Shown here: in pieces, positions 46,848 to 56,861 of the stretch | Numbering within the stretch: position 1 is the stretch's first letter | How the letters are laid out: every line of letters starts with the position of its first letter | NCBI RefSeq assembly: GCF_900497695.1 | Contig: NZ_UIDD01000006.1 | Span: 186,001-250,000 of the forward strand | Reading direction: 5' to 3' | Length of the DNA stretch: 64,000 nucleotides | Origin: Pseudomonas wadenswilerensis | GTDB lineage: Bacteria; Pseudomonadota; Gammaproteobacteria; Pseudomonadales; Pseudomonadaceae | Notes under the pieces: model-generated | What the model was told of the DNA's origin: nothing | The model's database searches: none | Seen by the model: only the letters and a program-made list of their open reading frames with translations | Position numbers and translations under genes: made by a program

Positions 46848-47188
46848 GTTCTACGACGCGTTTGCAGCGATTCAGGGGTGTTTTGCTCTGCGCGGTTTGT
46901 TACAGCTTGCCGGCGAGAAGCAAAAACAGGGGGGCATTAGTCTACCAAGAGTGCCGAGCGTTCGCTCGTAAGCAGGCTGCGACGAGAGGCAGAACTTCTT
47001 CGCCGGTAGCGCTGCACTGTTTTTCTGCACCCGCAGCCCGCGCCAGATTTTCGAATGGCGGCAGATGAACGGGCTTCACCAACAGCGAGCCGATAGCTTT
47101 TCGTACAGCCCCTAAACAGGACTCATGTAACCCGACAATACGCCGATACCGTGCAGCGCAAGGTCCATAAAAGGCAGGAGCCTGAACA
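46848..47188. other. No supportable gene
   Basis: 340 bases between divergent dusA and the membrane protein gene. It must hold both promoters. No RNA gene or regulatory motif was recognised. Confidence 0.5.
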
Positions 47189-47650
47189 TTGTTCGAACAC
47201 ATCTGGCGCAGCATCCATTCCCCGGGCTACTTCCCCAGCGTACTGGAATGGATGATCGATATTCTCCTCAATCCGTTCATGGTGGTTATGTGTCTGATGG
47301 CCGGGGCGCTGGCCGGTAAAGGATGGCGAGCCATCCCCTACGGTAGCCTCACGTGTTATGTGGTATTCCTGAGCCGCTCGCCATTCTATCGGTGGGAAAG
47401 CATTTTCCCCGTAGCCGGGCTGCCCGCGCTATTGATTGATGGCGCACTATTGGCCCTGCTCGGCTTCTATTTGAAAGGCGTACTCAGAACCCGCTCAGCA
47501 GTAAGACCCGAAGGTCATTGGTTGCGCTGGCTATATCAAAGCCTGAAGGTTGTCATGCTGACAATCGTGGTGATGTTCTGGGTACTCGTTGTGCTGTTCA
47601 TAGTGATCTTCACCGTCTCGGTCGCTACTCAACCGTCACTGGCGCACTGA
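47189..47650 (+). CDS. Unknown integral membrane protein
   Basis: 153 aa with a TTG start at 47189 (an ATG at 47252, MIDILLNPF, is the alternative). Four hydrophobic segments: ILLNPFMVVMCLMAGALAG, PYGSLTCYVVFLS, AGLPALLIDGALLALLGFYL and VVMLTIVVMFWVLVVLFIVI. No motif that I recognise. It stands between dusA and a convergent acetyltransferase gene. Confidence 0.55.
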   Translation: MFEHIWRSIHSPGYFPSVLEWMIDILLNPFMVVMCLMAGALAGKGWRAIPYGSLTCYVVFLSRSPFYRWESIFPVAGLPALLIDGALLALLGFYLKGVLRTRSAVRPEGHWLRWLYQSLKVVMLTIVVMFWVLVVLFIVIFTVSVATQPSLAH

Positions 47651-47693
47651 CCCAACGCCTGCTTGCAGTTTTCGTACAGAACCCAGGACCGTT

Positions 47694-48140
47694 TCAGGCC
47701 GTTGCAGCCGGCAAGCTCATGTGCAGCAACGGGAACGGTCGGCCTTCGCCATCCAGAGGGGAGCGGCCGGTTTGAACAAAACCGTAATGCAGATAAAACC
47801 CCACCGCCTGGGGATTTTGCTCGTTTACGTCAACGCTCATCGTATCGCGCGAACCGCGGGCGTAATCCAGTAGCGCTCGGCCAATGCCTTGCCCACGCAG
47901 GTCTGGATCAATGAAGAGCATTTCTACGTGCGTTTGATTGAGCCCAACAAAACCCAGTGGGCAGTCTTCAGTATCTACTGCAACCCATAACTCAACAGCG
48001 GGTAGGTAGACGTCGCGCAGTTGCGGGAGCAACGCGTCTATGTCGGACGCTTGCAGGAAGTGGTGAGTAGCGCGCACGGAGCGCAGCCAAATGTCGAGCA
48101 GTAGCGGGTAGTCGGCAGTATTAGCCTGACGAATGATCAT
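47694..48140 (-). CDS. GNAT-family N-acetyltransferase
   Basis: 148 aa from ATG 48140 (MIIRQANTADYPLLLDIWLR). GNAT fold with the acetyl-CoA loop in MLFIDPDLRGQGIGRALLDY (R-x-x-G-x-G), NEQNPQAVGFYLHYGFVQTG and LLHMSL. It resembles the YjaB/PhnO-like short acetyltransferases. Substrate not predictable. Confidence 0.85.
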   Translation of the reverse strand: MIIRQANTADYPLLLDIWLRSVRATHHFLQASDIDALLPQLRDVYLPAVELWVAVDTEDCPLGFVGLNQTHVEMLFIDPDLRGQGIGRALLDYARGSRDTMSVDVNEQNPQAVGFYLHYGFVQTGRSPLDGEGRPFPLLHMSLPAATA

Positions 48141-48423
48141 AAAATCATCCTTGTACACTTGATATCGGAGATGGAGGCACGCCAGTGGCTAGCGACCGTA
48201 TAAGTGTCGGCATCTGTATGACCGCTTCGCGAGTTAACGCCTGGGCAGTGCACGGCAGAGGTAGCCGAAAAGGAGGGGCGAAAAAATTACTGAGTCTCTT
48301 TCGATGTGTCAAGAAACTGGACGCTTGGGAGGCGTCAAGGAGCAAGGTTGGGACATCAGTGCTCAGGATGCGATAGCATTGAGCCATTAACGAAGATTTT
48401 GCTCACCTGCAAGGGAATGTCTG

Positions 48424-49086
48424 ATGTCGAAACAAATGGGTTCTCTCGGATTGGCGTTGGCCATGACTCTCGGAGCCAGCTCGTCGGCAATGGCCGAAGA
48501 AAAGCTGTTCAAGGATTTTGCCTTTGACTCGCCACGGTCAGCCTATACCGAAGCCAAAGGCTATTACGACTGCTCGGAAGATCTTCTCGCTCCCGCCATG
48601 TGCAAGGATGATGTGGACTTTATCGGCCACAAATTTACCCTGGCCCTGGTGTTTGCAGGCGGCAAACTGAACACGGTTTCGCTGATCAGTGACTTTGATC
48701 AGGAGATCTACACCAACGCCATGACAGCACTGAACAAGACGTTCATGTTGAGTTCGATGTCGGACGCCAACACGCAATTGGACTTGATCGAGCTGGCGAG
48801 CAGTGCGCGCAATCGCGACGACTACTTGACCCGGTATACCCGCTATGAAGAAGTGGGCGTTGCGGCGGGGGATTTCACCTACACCTTCCTTGAAGGGGCC
48901 GATACCTCGAAGAAATACACCAGTGTCCCAACCTTGCTAAATGGCTCTGCAGATAACATCCGCTGCGCCGAGCTGATGCTGACCGGTGAGGGGGCTGACT
49001 CGGCGCTGTACATCCGCTTCTCCTTCCCCAACCTGGAGATGGAAAAAGCCGAAGCGGCGGCGCAGAAGCCGGTCGAATCCTTCTGA
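48424..49086 (+). CDS. Unknown secreted/periplasmic protein
   Basis: 220 aa. Signal peptide MSKQMGSLGLALAMTLGASS ending SAMA (about 24). Mature part with four Cys (DCSEDLLAPAMC and later IRCAEL) that may form disulfides, and otherwise no recognised motif. ATG 48424 follows a good AAGGGA element. A hairpin terminator closes the unit at 49104. Confidence 0.65.
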   Translation: MSKQMGSLGLALAMTLGASSSAMAEEKLFKDFAFDSPRSAYTEAKGYYDCSEDLLAPAMCKDDVDFIGHKFTLALVFAGGKLNTVSLISDFDQEIYTNAMTALNKTFMLSSMSDANTQLDLIELASSARNRDDYLTRYTRYEEVGVAAGDFTYTFLEGADTSKKYTSVPTLLNGSADNIRCAELMLTGEGADSALYIRFSFPNLEMEKAEAAAQKPVESF

Positions 49087-49103
49087 CCATCAACGCCAGA
49101 CCA

Positions 49104-49127
49104 AACCCCGCCCCAAGCGGGGTTTTT
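49104..49127 (+). terminator. Rho-independent terminator
   Basis: AACCCCGC / GCGGGGTT stem with a CCCAA loop and a TTTTT tract, 17 bp after the stop of the secreted protein gene. Confidence 0.92.
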
Positions 49128-49517
49128 CATGCCTGGCGGAAAGTAGAAGTATTAAGTTCTGCAGATATTCCAAGTTGTTATAGTTGAGTTCATTATTTTT
49201 ATTTCTACTTTCAGTGCCCTGCTTATACGCTGCTTGGAATAACAAATCCGTCGCTGCCTTGCTGATGTCTGAAAGTATGTTATGCTCGGAAAATAACCCC
49301 CGCCGCACACCTTCTCCTTACCTGTTTTTCTCACCTAAATTGATGATCTACATCAGTTTTTCGCTCGCCTGCGCCCTCTATATTGAATTTAAAGGAATGA
49401 ATAACTCTCTCCGCCACGCTGCGAAGTTTTGGTGTGAAAGTTTATAAAACAATAAGGAATCGCCCGTTAGGTTGAGTGCTGTTACGCAGTGCACTCGATC
49501 ATCATCCGGTGTTACCC
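49128..49517. other. A/T-rich intergenic region
   Basis: 390 bases, markedly A/T-rich compared with its neighbours; short open frames only. It presumably contains the promoter of the LysR gene. Nothing else recognised. Confidence 0.5.
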
Positions 49518-50474
49518 ATGAAGTCGACCGTTGTCTCTGTTGCCCGCAAACTCAAACTCTATCAATTGGTGGTCTTCGACCAGGTGCTGCGCAGCGGCTC
49601 GCTGGTGGGCGCGGCCCAGGCGTTGAACCTGACCCAGCCGGCGGTGACCAAGATCATTCACGAAATGGAAGCCTTCCTCGGCGCCGCCTTGCTGGTGCGC
49701 GGCAACCGCGGGGTGCGCGCCACCGAGTTGGGCGGGGTGGTGGTGCGCCGGGCCCATGCCATGCTCACCGAACTGCGCAGCCTCACCGATGAGGTTAACG
49801 CCTACCACAGCGGCACCACCGGCCAGGTCATGGTCGGCTCGCTGACCTCGTCATCGGCCTTGCTGTTGCCGCATACCCTGCGCTTGCTCAAGGAGAGTGC
49901 GCCGGGGGTGCTGGTGACGGTGCGGGTCGGGCACATGGACCAGCTGTTCTCAAGCCTGCTGGCCGGTGAGCTGGATATTGTCGTCGGGCGCATCCCGGAC
50001 GACTGGCGCTGGCATGAGTACGAGCCGCGGCTGAAGGTCGATGTGCTGTGCGAGGAGGGGTTGTGCATCGTCGCCGGCGCCGAACACCCGCTGCACGCCA
50101 GCGGTCGACCTGTGAGCCTGGCCGAGCTGCATCCGTTCCCGTGGATTCTGCCGCCGCGCAGCGGCCTGCTGCGGCGCACCGTCGACCGTCTGTTCGAGGA
50201 GCTGGACCTGGGTCCACCGGCCAATGTCATCGAATCGATTGCGGCCCTGACCAACTACGAACTGATGCAGGACCAACAGACCGTCGGCTTTTTCCCCCTG
50301 CAAACCACCCAGCAGTTGGCTCATGGCGGCAAGCTCAAGGCGTTCGACCTCGGCAAGCCATTGAGCTTCGGCCGTATCGGTTGCTTCTACTCGGCCAATC
50401 GCAACCTCGACCCGGCCAGCCGGCTGTTCCGCGAATGCCTGACCCTGGCCAATCGGCCCAATGCGCAAAATTAA
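49518..50474 (+). CDS. LysR-family transcriptional regulator
   Basis: 318 aa from ATG 49518 (MKSTVVSVARKLKLYQLVVF); an upstream in-frame ATG lacks conserved sequence. Winged HTH: LRSGSLVGAAQALNLTQPAV and TKIIHEMEAFLGAALLVRGN. The effector domain (about 105-300) includes GSLTSSSALLLPHTLRLL and LDIVVGRIPDD. It resembles the GalR/PcaQ-like branch by its EAFLGA helix, but the target is unknown; it is followed by the aer operon in the same direction. Confidence 0.9.
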   Translation: MKSTVVSVARKLKLYQLVVFDQVLRSGSLVGAAQALNLTQPAVTKIIHEMEAFLGAALLVRGNRGVRATELGGVVVRRAHAMLTELRSLTDEVNAYHSGTTGQVMVGSLTSSSALLLPHTLRLLKESAPGVLVTVRVGHMDQLFSSLLAGELDIVVGRIPDDWRWHEYEPRLKVDVLCEEGLCIVAGAEHPLHASGRPVSLAELHPFPWILPPRSGLLRRTVDRLFEELDLGPPANVIESIAALTNYELMQDQQTVGFFPLQTTQQLAHGGKLKAFDLGKPLSFGRIGCFYSANRNLDPASRLFRECLTLANRPNAQN

Positions 50475-50585
50475 CCCGCTATTCCATATCGCTATAGCTG
50501 AAGCCGCTCTATTCATGAGGTATGGCTAATTGCCACACCTACAATGCGGGTACCGATTGATCCCGCAATAACGGATACCCAGCGC

Positions 50586-52151
50586 ATGAGAAGCAATCTG
50601 CCGGTCACCCAGCAGGAAGTCATCTTCCAGAACGAACAGCGGCTGATTTCTGCCACCGACCTGCACGGCAACCTGACCTACTGCAATGATGAGCTGGTGG
50701 CCATCAGTGGCTTCAGCCGTGACGAACTGCTGGGCAGCCCGCACAATATCGTCCGTCACCCGGACATGCCGGAGGCGGTGTTTGCCCACATGTGGTCGTA
50801 CCTCAAGGACGGCAAGAGCTGGATGGGCATCGTCAAGAACCGTTGCCGCAATGGCGATCACTATTGGGTTAGCGCCTATGTCACGCCGATCCTCGAAGGG
50901 GCCGTGGTGGTGGGCTACGAGTCGGTGCGGGTCAAGCCGCAGCGTGCCGATATCGAGCGCGCCGCCGCGCTCTATGAGCGTATGCGTACGGGCAAAAAAA
51001 ACTGGAACCTGAAAGGCCTGGCACAGGTGTTGAAGGAACAGGCACTGGCGCCCGTGGCGCTGGGTGTGCCGGGCCTTGCCGCGGTGATCTACCTGGACAC
51101 CTGGGCTGCCCTTGGCGTGCTGGCCTGTGGCTTTGTCGGCATGCAGGTGGCCGCCCACTGGAATCTGCAGCACAAGTTCGCCCTGGCCAGGCGCGCCACC
51201 GGCGACAGTTTCGACAGCGAGCTGATTGCCCGCACCTACACCGACGAGCAGGGCGCCGTAGCGCAGTTGATGATGGCGCTGATCAGCGAACAGGCCAAGG
51301 TGCGCACGGCCTTGAGCCGCTCAGGCGACTATGCGCAGAAGACTGAAAGCATGGCCGGCGAAAGCGGCAAGCTGGCCCAGGCCTCCGAGTCGTCGCTGCA
51401 ACGCCAGCGCGATGAAACCGACATGGCAGCCACTGCCATGACCCAGATGGCCGCATCGATCTCCGAGGTGTCGACCCACATCCACGACACTGCCCGCGAA
51501 GCCGACGACGTCAACCAGCTGACTCGCGTAGGCTCCGAAGAGGCAGGCAAGACCCGTCTGGTAATCGAGAAACTGCAGGACACGGTGAACCAGATCAGCC
51601 AGTCGGTGGAGAACTTCGCCGACGAAACCCAGTCGATCCAGATCGCCTCGAACATGATTCGCCAGATCGCCGACCAGACCAACCTGCTGGCCCTCAACGC
51701 CGCCATCGAAGCGGCGCGGGCCGGCGAGCAGGGCCGTGGGTTTGCCGTGGTCGCCGATGAGGTACGGGCGCTGGCGTTCAAGACCCAGGAGTCGACCGAA
51801 ACCATCCAGACCATCATCCAGTCGCTGCACAGCGCTGCCAACCAGGCGGTGGATATCGCCCGCCAGGGCAGTGACGAGGCCCATGCCGGTGTCGATCAGG
51901 TGATCGCCACCCAGAACGCTCTGGAAGGCATCGGCGTGGCGGTCGAGCATATCCACCAGATGACCGAGCAGATGGCCGCCGCCTCCGAGCAGCAGGCCCA
52001 TGTCGCCGAAGACATCAGCCGGCAGATCACCACCATCGCCCAGGTCTCGGAGCAGAACGTCGATATCGCCGCCAGCTCCGCGACCATCGGCCGTGAGCTT
52101 GAGCACACGGCGCATGAGATGTATGCGCTGGTGGACCGGTTCAACCGCTAG
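50586..52151 (+). CDS. aer: Aer-type energy-taxis receptor (PAS-methyl-accepting protein)
   Basis: 521 aa from ATG 50586. The PAS domain (about 10-120) has [40 protein letters not shown] and [18 protein letters not shown], the FAD-binding PAS of Aer. Two short membrane stretches lie near 155-195 ([29 protein letters not shown]). The signalling tip is [20 protein letters not shown] then [14 protein letters not shown]. It senses redox/oxygen through FAD and signals to CheA. It is followed 9 bp later by a GGDEF/EAL gene. Confidence 0.93.
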   Translation: MRSNLPVTQQEVIFQNEQRLISATDLHGNLTYCNDELVAISGFSRDELLGSPHNIVRHPDMPEAVFAHMWSYLKDGKSWMGIVKNRCRNGDHYWVSAYVTPILEGAVVVGYESVRVKPQRADIERAAALYERMRTGKKNWNLKGLAQVLKEQALAPVALGVPGLAAVIYLDTWAALGVLACGFVGMQVAAHWNLQHKFALARRATGDSFDSELIARTYTDEQGAVAQLMMALISEQAKVRTALSRSGDYAQKTESMAGESGKLAQASESSLQRQRDETDMAATAMTQMAASISEVSTHIHDTAREADDVNQLTRVGSEEAGKTRLVIEKLQDTVNQISQSVENFADETQSIQIASNMIRQIADQTNLLALNAAIEAARAGEQGRGFAVVADEVRALAFKTQESTETIQTIIQSLHSAANQAVDIARQGSDEAHAGVDQVIATQNALEGIGVAVEHIHQMTEQMAAASEQQAHVAEDISRQITTIAQVSEQNVDIAASSATIGRELEHTAHEMYALVDRFNR

Positions 52152-52160
52152 GCCGCGATC

Positions 52161-53918
52161 ATGACCCGAGAAGATTTCGACAAGCTCGCGGCCAACGCCG
52201 AGCGCGAGCTGACCAGCATTCCCTATGCGATTTTCGAAGCCGCCGCCGACGCTATTGTCATCACTGATGAGTGGGGGCGGGTGCAGGCAATCAACGCGGC
52301 CGCGCAGAAATTGTTCGGCTACAGTTTTGCCGAACTTGCCGGCGCGAATATTGCCCGGCTGATGCCCAGGGCCTACGCCGAGCGTCATGATCAGTGCCTG
52401 GCGTCCTACCGCGCCGGCGCCGGGCGCAAGCTCAATGGCCTGGTGCGCGAGCTGCTCGGCAAGCGCAAGGACGGTTCGTTGTTCGACCTGCACGTCAGTG
52501 TCGGCGAGCTGTTGCTAGGCGGCCGGCAGTTGCTGATCGGGGTCTGCTATGACATCAGTGAGCAGTTGCAGATGCATCGGCGCATCAACCACCTGGCCAG
52601 CCACGACACCCTGACCCATTGCATGAACCGCAGCGCCCTGCATGAGCGCCTGCAACAGGAGATCGCCCTGGCGGTAGCCCATGTGCAGCAACTGGTGCTG
52701 GTGTTCATCGACCTCGATGGATTGAAGAACATCAACGACAACCATGGCCATTACGTCGGTGACCGTGTGCTGGTCGGCGTCGCCGAGCGCTTTCGCCAGT
52801 GCCTGGCCGGCATGGGCCTGCTGGCCAGGGTCGGCGGTGACGAGTTTGTCGTGGTCGTGCGCCAGCCATTTGCCGAGCAGGGCGGCATGAGCCTGGCCAC
52901 GCGCCTGTTCGACTGCCTGCAGGCACCGCTGCGGATCGATGGCATGGCCCTGACTGTGCGCGCGAGCCTCGGGGTCAGCACCTGCGCCAATTGCCCTGAG
53001 GGCGAAACGCCGGCGCCCGATCAACTGATCATCGATGCCGACTTTGCCATGTATCAGGCGAAGAAGGCCGGCGGTAGTCGCATCGCTTGTTTCAACCCGG
53101 CCATGCGCATCACCCAGCACCGCGAACAGCAGCGTCTGGAGCGCTTGCGCCAGGCTATCGAAACTCAGCAGCTGGAGCTGCATTACCAGCCGCAGTTCGG
53201 GCTGGCCGACCCGCAACGGATCACCGGGCTTGAGGCCTTGCTGCGCTGGAACGACGGGGCCAATGGCCCGGTGTCGCCCGAGGTGTTCATCCCCCTGGCC
53301 GAGCAGAACGGCCTGATGTCAGCGCTCAACGCCTGGGTGGTTACACGGGCGTGTGCGGACAACCGTGCGCTGATCGAGGCCGGCCTGCTGGACGTACCGG
53401 TGGCGGTGAACATGAGTGGCTATTCGTTCATGCAGTGCGATTTTGTCGCCAAGCTTACGGCCATCCTCGAGCGCAGCGGCCTGCCGGCCAACCGCCTGGA
53501 AATCGAGGTGACCGAAACGGCCGCGCTCAAGGATATCGAGCAGGCCCGGCAGAACGTTTTGCTGTTGCAAGGTATGGGCGTGCGGGTGTCGATCGATGAT
53601 TTTGGTACTGGCTATTCATCGCCCAGTACCTTGCGCGCCTTGCCGTTCGAGAAGCTCAAGATCGACCGGGTGTTCATCAGCGAGGTCCAGGGCAACCCGA
53701 TTGACCAGGCCATCGTCAAAGGCTACCTGATGCTGGCCGAGAGCTTGAGGATCCAGGTGGTGGCCGAGGGCGTGGAGACCCGCGAGCAGCTGGATTACCT
53801 CAAGGCACAGGGGTGCAGTTTCGGTCAGGGTTTCTGGTTCTGCCGACCGTTGCCGATGGACAGGTTGCTGCAGTTTGTCATGGGGCGTGAGCGGGCCGGG
53901 TGTCGGCTGGTCAGATAG
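52161..53918 (+). CDS. PAS-GGDEF-EAL c-di-GMP enzyme paired with Aer
   Basis: 585 aa. PAS (about 15-140; WGRVQAINAAAQKLFGYSFA), GGDEF (about 150-305; LARVGGDEFVVVVRQ intact) and EAL (about 325-575; GLEALLRW, VAVNMSGYSF, LEIEVTETAALKD, VSIDDFGTGYSSPSTLRAL, KLKIDRVFI, VVAEGVET). Both catalytic motifs are complete, so both synthesis and hydrolysis are possible. The gene order aer then GGDEF/EAL is the known aer1-PP2258 operon arrangement of P. putida, where the pair tunes motility. Confidence 0.92.
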   Translation: MTREDFDKLAANAERELTSIPYAIFEAAADAIVITDEWGRVQAINAAAQKLFGYSFAELAGANIARLMPRAYAERHDQCLASYRAGAGRKLNGLVRELLGKRKDGSLFDLHVSVGELLLGGRQLLIGVCYDISEQLQMHRRINHLASHDTLTHCMNRSALHERLQQEIALAVAHVQQLVLVFIDLDGLKNINDNHGHYVGDRVLVGVAERFRQCLAGMGLLARVGGDEFVVVVRQPFAEQGGMSLATRLFDCLQAPLRIDGMALTVRASLGVSTCANCPEGETPAPDQLIIDADFAMYQAKKAGGSRIACFNPAMRITQHREQQRLERLRQAIETQQLELHYQPQFGLADPQRITGLEALLRWNDGANGPVSPEVFIPLAEQNGLMSALNAWVVTRACADNRALIEAGLLDVPVAVNMSGYSFMQCDFVAKLTAILERSGLPANRLEIEVTETAALKDIEQARQNVLLLQGMGVRVSIDDFGTGYSSPSTLRALPFEKLKIDRVFISEVQGNPIDQAIVKGYLMLAESLRIQVVAEGVETREQLDYLKAQGCSFGQGFWFCRPLPMDRLLQFVMGRERAGCRLVR

Positions 53919-54014
53919 CTGTGGCAAGGCTTGTCTTGACTCGATCATCCCCTGCACAACGGCAATGAACTCACCTGGAAAAGGACTTCCCGACACCTTC
54001 CTGCAGGCCGCCGT

Positions 54015-54707
54015 TCAGATCGAACGCTGGCCAACCCGCTGTGACAACGCCTCTGCCGATTCCTTGCGCTCGGAGTAGCGGTCCACCAGGTAATCGCTAC
54101 GCCCGCGCAGCAGCAGGGTGAACTTGACCAGCTCTTCCATCACGTCGACCACGCGGTCGTAGTAGGCCGAAGGTTTCATCCGGTCGTTACCGTCAAACTC
54201 CAGCCAGGCCTTGGGTACCGAGGACTGGTTGGGGATGGTGAACATGCGCATCCAGCGCCCCAGTACACGCAGCTGGTTGACCACATTGAACGACTGCGAG
54301 CCGCCACACACCTGCATCACCGCCAGGGTCTTGCCCTGGGTCGGGCGCACTGCACCCATGGCCAATGGCACCCAGTCGATCTGCGCCTTGAACACCGCCG
54401 ACATGGCGCCGTGACGCTCCGGCGAGCACCACACCTGGCCTTCGGACCATTGCATGAGTTCGCGCAGTTCGACGACCTTGGGATGGTTGTCGGGCGCGTC
54501 GTCAGGCAGGGGCAGGCCGCTGGGGTTGAAGATCCGCGTTTCGGCGCCGAAGTGTTCGAGCAGGCGCGCGGCTTCCTCGGTCAGCAGGCGGCTGAACGAG
54601 CGTTCGCGGGTTGAGCCATAGAGCAGCAGGATGCGTGGTTTGTGTCCGTCATGTGCGGCGTTGGCCGGGATCAGGTCGAGATCGAGATTGGGTAGGTGGT
54701 CGCTCAT
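54015..54707 (-). CDS. arsH: ArsH, NADPH-dependent FMN reductase / organoarsenical oxidase
   Basis: 230 aa. Flavodoxin-like fold with the FMN phosphate loop [40 protein letters not shown] and [20 protein letters not shown]. In Pseudomonas ArsH oxidises trivalent methylated arsenicals to the less toxic pentavalent forms. Last gene of the ars operon, 11 bp after arsC. Confidence 0.95.
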   Translation of the reverse strand: MSDHLPNLDLDLIPANAAHDGHKPRILLLYGSTRERSFSRLLTEEAARLLEHFGAETRIFNPSGLPLPDDAPDNHPKVVELRELMQWSEGQVWCSPERHGAMSAVFKAQIDWVPLAMGAVRPTQGKTLAVMQVCGGSQSFNVVNQLRVLGRWMRMFTIPNQSSVPKAWLEFDGNDRMKPSAYYDRVVDVMEELVKFTLLLRGRSDYLVDRYSERKESAEALSQRVGQRSI

Positions 54708-54718
54708 TGGGGCTCCGT

Positions 54719-55189
54719 TTACAAAGTGCCGATGCGGTCGATTTCAGCCTGGAGCTGGTCGCGGCTCAGGCGCTCGAAGGGCAGGGAGAGGAAGGTTTTG
54801 CAGCGCAGCTCTATGTGCGCCAGGGAGGCGTCGAAGGCGGCATCGAGCTGGGCTTCGCTGCCATGGACTTCGGAAGGGTCTGCCAGGCCCCAGTGGGTTT
54901 TCAGTGCCGGGCCGAAGTACAGCGGACAGGCTTCGCCAGCGGCGTTGTCGCAAACGGTGATGACAATGTCCGGCGGGTTGTTGGCGAAGGCGTCGTTGCC
55001 TTTGCTGGTCAGGCCGCGGATGTCGATACCCGCGCGTTGCAGGGTCGACAGGCTGCGAGGATGCACCTGGCCCTTGGGAAAACTACCGGCGCTGACCGCT
55101 TCGAAACCGGCCGGAGCCAGGTGATTGAACAGCGCCTCGGACAGGATGCTGCGACAGCTATTGGCAGTGCACATGAACAGGACTCGCAT
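54719..55189 (-). CDS. arsC: Arsenate reductase (low-molecular-weight phosphatase fold)
   Basis: 156 aa. The P-loop C-x5-R-S reads [19 protein letters not shown] (nucleophile Cys8), with the resolving Cys pair region [20 protein letters not shown]. This is the thioredoxin-coupled ArsC type that reduces arsenate to arsenite. 11 bp after arsR. Confidence 0.94.
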   Translation of the reverse strand: MRVLFMCTANSCRSILSEALFNHLAPAGFEAVSAGSFPKGQVHPRSLSTLQRAGIDIRGLTSKGNDAFANNPPDIVITVCDNAAGEACPLYFGPALKTHWGLADPSEVHGSEAQLDAAFDASLAHIELRCKTFLSLPFERLSRDQLQAEIDRIGTL

Positions 55190-55200
55190 GGGACAACTCC

Positions 55201-55545
55201 TTAGCAGCAGCTTGCACGGGCAGGGCGATCACCCATGCCGTCGAGACGGGTGCTGTCGGCGTCGAGCCACTGGCCATTGGCCTCGAGGGTCAGTTGCAGC
55301 ACTTCCCTCACCCAGGTCGGCAGTTGCGGGTTGAGCCGGTAATACACCCACTGGCCCTGACGGCGGTCGAGCAACAGGCCGCAGGTGCGCAGTTGGGCCA
55401 AATGCCGGGAGATTTTCGGCTGGCTGTCGTCGAGCGCGCACATCAGCTCGCACACGCACAGCTCGCCTTCGCGAACGATCAGCAGCGTGGCGCGGGCGCG
55501 GGTTTCATCGGCCAGGCATTTGAACAGGGCGGTAGGGGTAAGCAT
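55201..55545 (-). CDS. arsR: ArsR arsenite-responsive repressor
   Basis: 114 aa from ATG 55545 (MLTPTALFKCLADETRARAT); the frame upstream is not conserved. Winged HTH with the As(III)-binding motif ELCVCELMCAL, then DDSQPKISRHLAQLRTCGLL, and a C-terminal SCC. A palindrome 34 bp upstream (55579-55598) is the probable operator. Confidence 0.94.
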   Translation of the reverse strand: MLTPTALFKCLADETRARATLLIVREGELCVCELMCALDDSQPKISRHLAQLRTCGLLLDRRQGQWVYYRLNPQLPTWVREVLQLTLEANGQWLDADSTRLDGMGDRPARASCC

Positions 55546-55578
55546 CGAATCGACCCGAGGTAATATGTGGAAAATCGA

Positions 55579-55598
55579 ATATACGGATATCCGCATAT
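55579..55598. promoter_or_regulatory. ArsR operator palindrome
   Basis: ATATACGGATATCCGCATAT, a 20-bp inverted repeat with one mismatched pair, 34 bp upstream of the arsR start; fits the A/T-rich dyad bound by ArsR/SmtB repressors. Confidence 0.75.
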
Positions 55599-55690
55599 AT
55601 ATGGCAAGCCCGATGTGCTAACCGGCCAGCAGCTCCCCGATCAGGATGCCCAGCGGTAGAATGCGCCGCTCACCTGAAACGGAATTCATC

Positions 55691-56731
55691 ATGACCGCAC
55701 CGCTGCATGCCGCCTTTCTCTCCCTGCTGGCCTTGCCTGGCGCTACCCAGGCCGCGCCCGCAGAACCGGTACCGCTGTACCAGCCCCTCAAGGACTGGGT
55801 GGTGGGCTGTGACAACACCCGCGAGTGCACGGCGCTGGCGGCCGATACCAGGGCCGACATGCCGCTTGGAATCCAGGTGGTGCGAGGGGCTGGCAGCGAT
55901 GGCCAACTGCAGGTGACGATTTACAGCAGGAGCTCGCTGGAGGGGCCGTTACAGCTCGATGGCAAGCCGCTGGCGCTACCGTTGAACGAGGCACAGGCCA
56001 ACGGCGTGGTTTACTGGCACGCCAGTGGCGAGCAGGCCATGACCCTGCTCAAGGCCTTGCGCAATGGTTCGCAGCTGACCTCGCAGAGCAATGATGGCCA
56101 GCTCGGCAGTTCTCTCAACGGTCTGAGTGCTTCGTTGTTGCTGATCGATTCGGTGCAGGGGCGGGTGGGGCATCGCAGTGCCTTCGTCCGCCCAGGTGTG
56201 GCGTCGGACAGCGCCGTGCCGCCGGCGCCGGCGCTGCCGAAGCTGGCGCCATTTGTACGCCCCGAACCGATGGGCGAAGCAGAGGCCAGGCGTATTACCG
56301 AGGTGGTCATGGCGGCCACCGCAGGCGACTGGCGCGATCCTGACGCGGACTGGACACCGGACAGCGCCCAGGCTTATGCCTTGAGCCGGGATACTGCGCT
56401 GGTCAGCTTTCGTTTCGGCTGCGGCGCCTACAACTGCGAATATGTGCTGTACACCACTTCGCGGGCTCACCCCGAGCAGGCGAAGGCGTTGCAGTTCGAG
56501 AATATTGCCGGGCAGGAGCAGTGGGGCGATTTCGGTGGTTCGGTGGGTTATGACCCGGACACCGGCGTGCTCAGCAGTTTCATCCTGGCCCGAGGCATAG
56601 GCGATTGCGGTGTCGACCAGAGCTGGCGCTTCGATGGTGAGCGCATGCAACTGCGCTCGCTGGCGCGGATGGGCAGTTGCAGCGGCAGCTGGCCGGACAA
56701 GTGGCCGGTGCTGTGGCGCACGCAGGATTGA
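55691..56731 (+). CDS. DUF1176 periplasmic protein
   Basis: 346 aa from ATG 55691. Signal peptide to ATQAAP (about 22), then YQPLKDWVVGCDNTRECTAL, the typical opening of DUF1176 proteins (W-x-x-x-C-D-N...C), and near the end RFGCGAYNCEYVLYTT and SRGIGDCG-like Cys pairs. Six Cys suggest disulfides. Function unknown; common in pseudomonads. Confidence 0.87.
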   Translation: MTAPLHAAFLSLLALPGATQAAPAEPVPLYQPLKDWVVGCDNTRECTALAADTRADMPLGIQVVRGAGSDGQLQVTIYSRSSLEGPLQLDGKPLALPLNEAQANGVVYWHASGEQAMTLLKALRNGSQLTSQSNDGQLGSSLNGLSASLLLIDSVQGRVGHRSAFVRPGVASDSAVPPAPALPKLAPFVRPEPMGEAEARRITEVVMAATAGDWRDPDADWTPDSAQAYALSRDTALVSFRFGCGAYNCEYVLYTTSRAHPEQAKALQFENIAGQEQWGDFGGSVGYDPDTGVLSSFILARGIGDCGVDQSWRFDGERMQLRSLARMGSCSGSWPDKWPVLWRTQD

Positions 56732-56754
56732 ACCTTGGGGCTACGGCGTAGCCC

Positions 56755-56827
56755 ATCGCCGGCAAGGCCGGCTCCCACAGGGGTGATGTCGCCTGCTACC
56801 CCTGTGGGCGCTGGCCTTGCCAGCGAT
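56755..56827. repeat. REP pair
   Basis: ATCGCCGGCAAGGCCGGCTC (56755 on) and, inverted, GCGCTGGCCTTGCCAGCGAT (ending 56827), with CCACAGGGGT/ACCCCTGTGG at the inner edges. Imperfect inverted REP pair between convergent genes. Confidence 0.88.
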
Positions 56828-56861
56828 CAAGTGCGTAGCACTCGTAGATCAAGCGACACAC

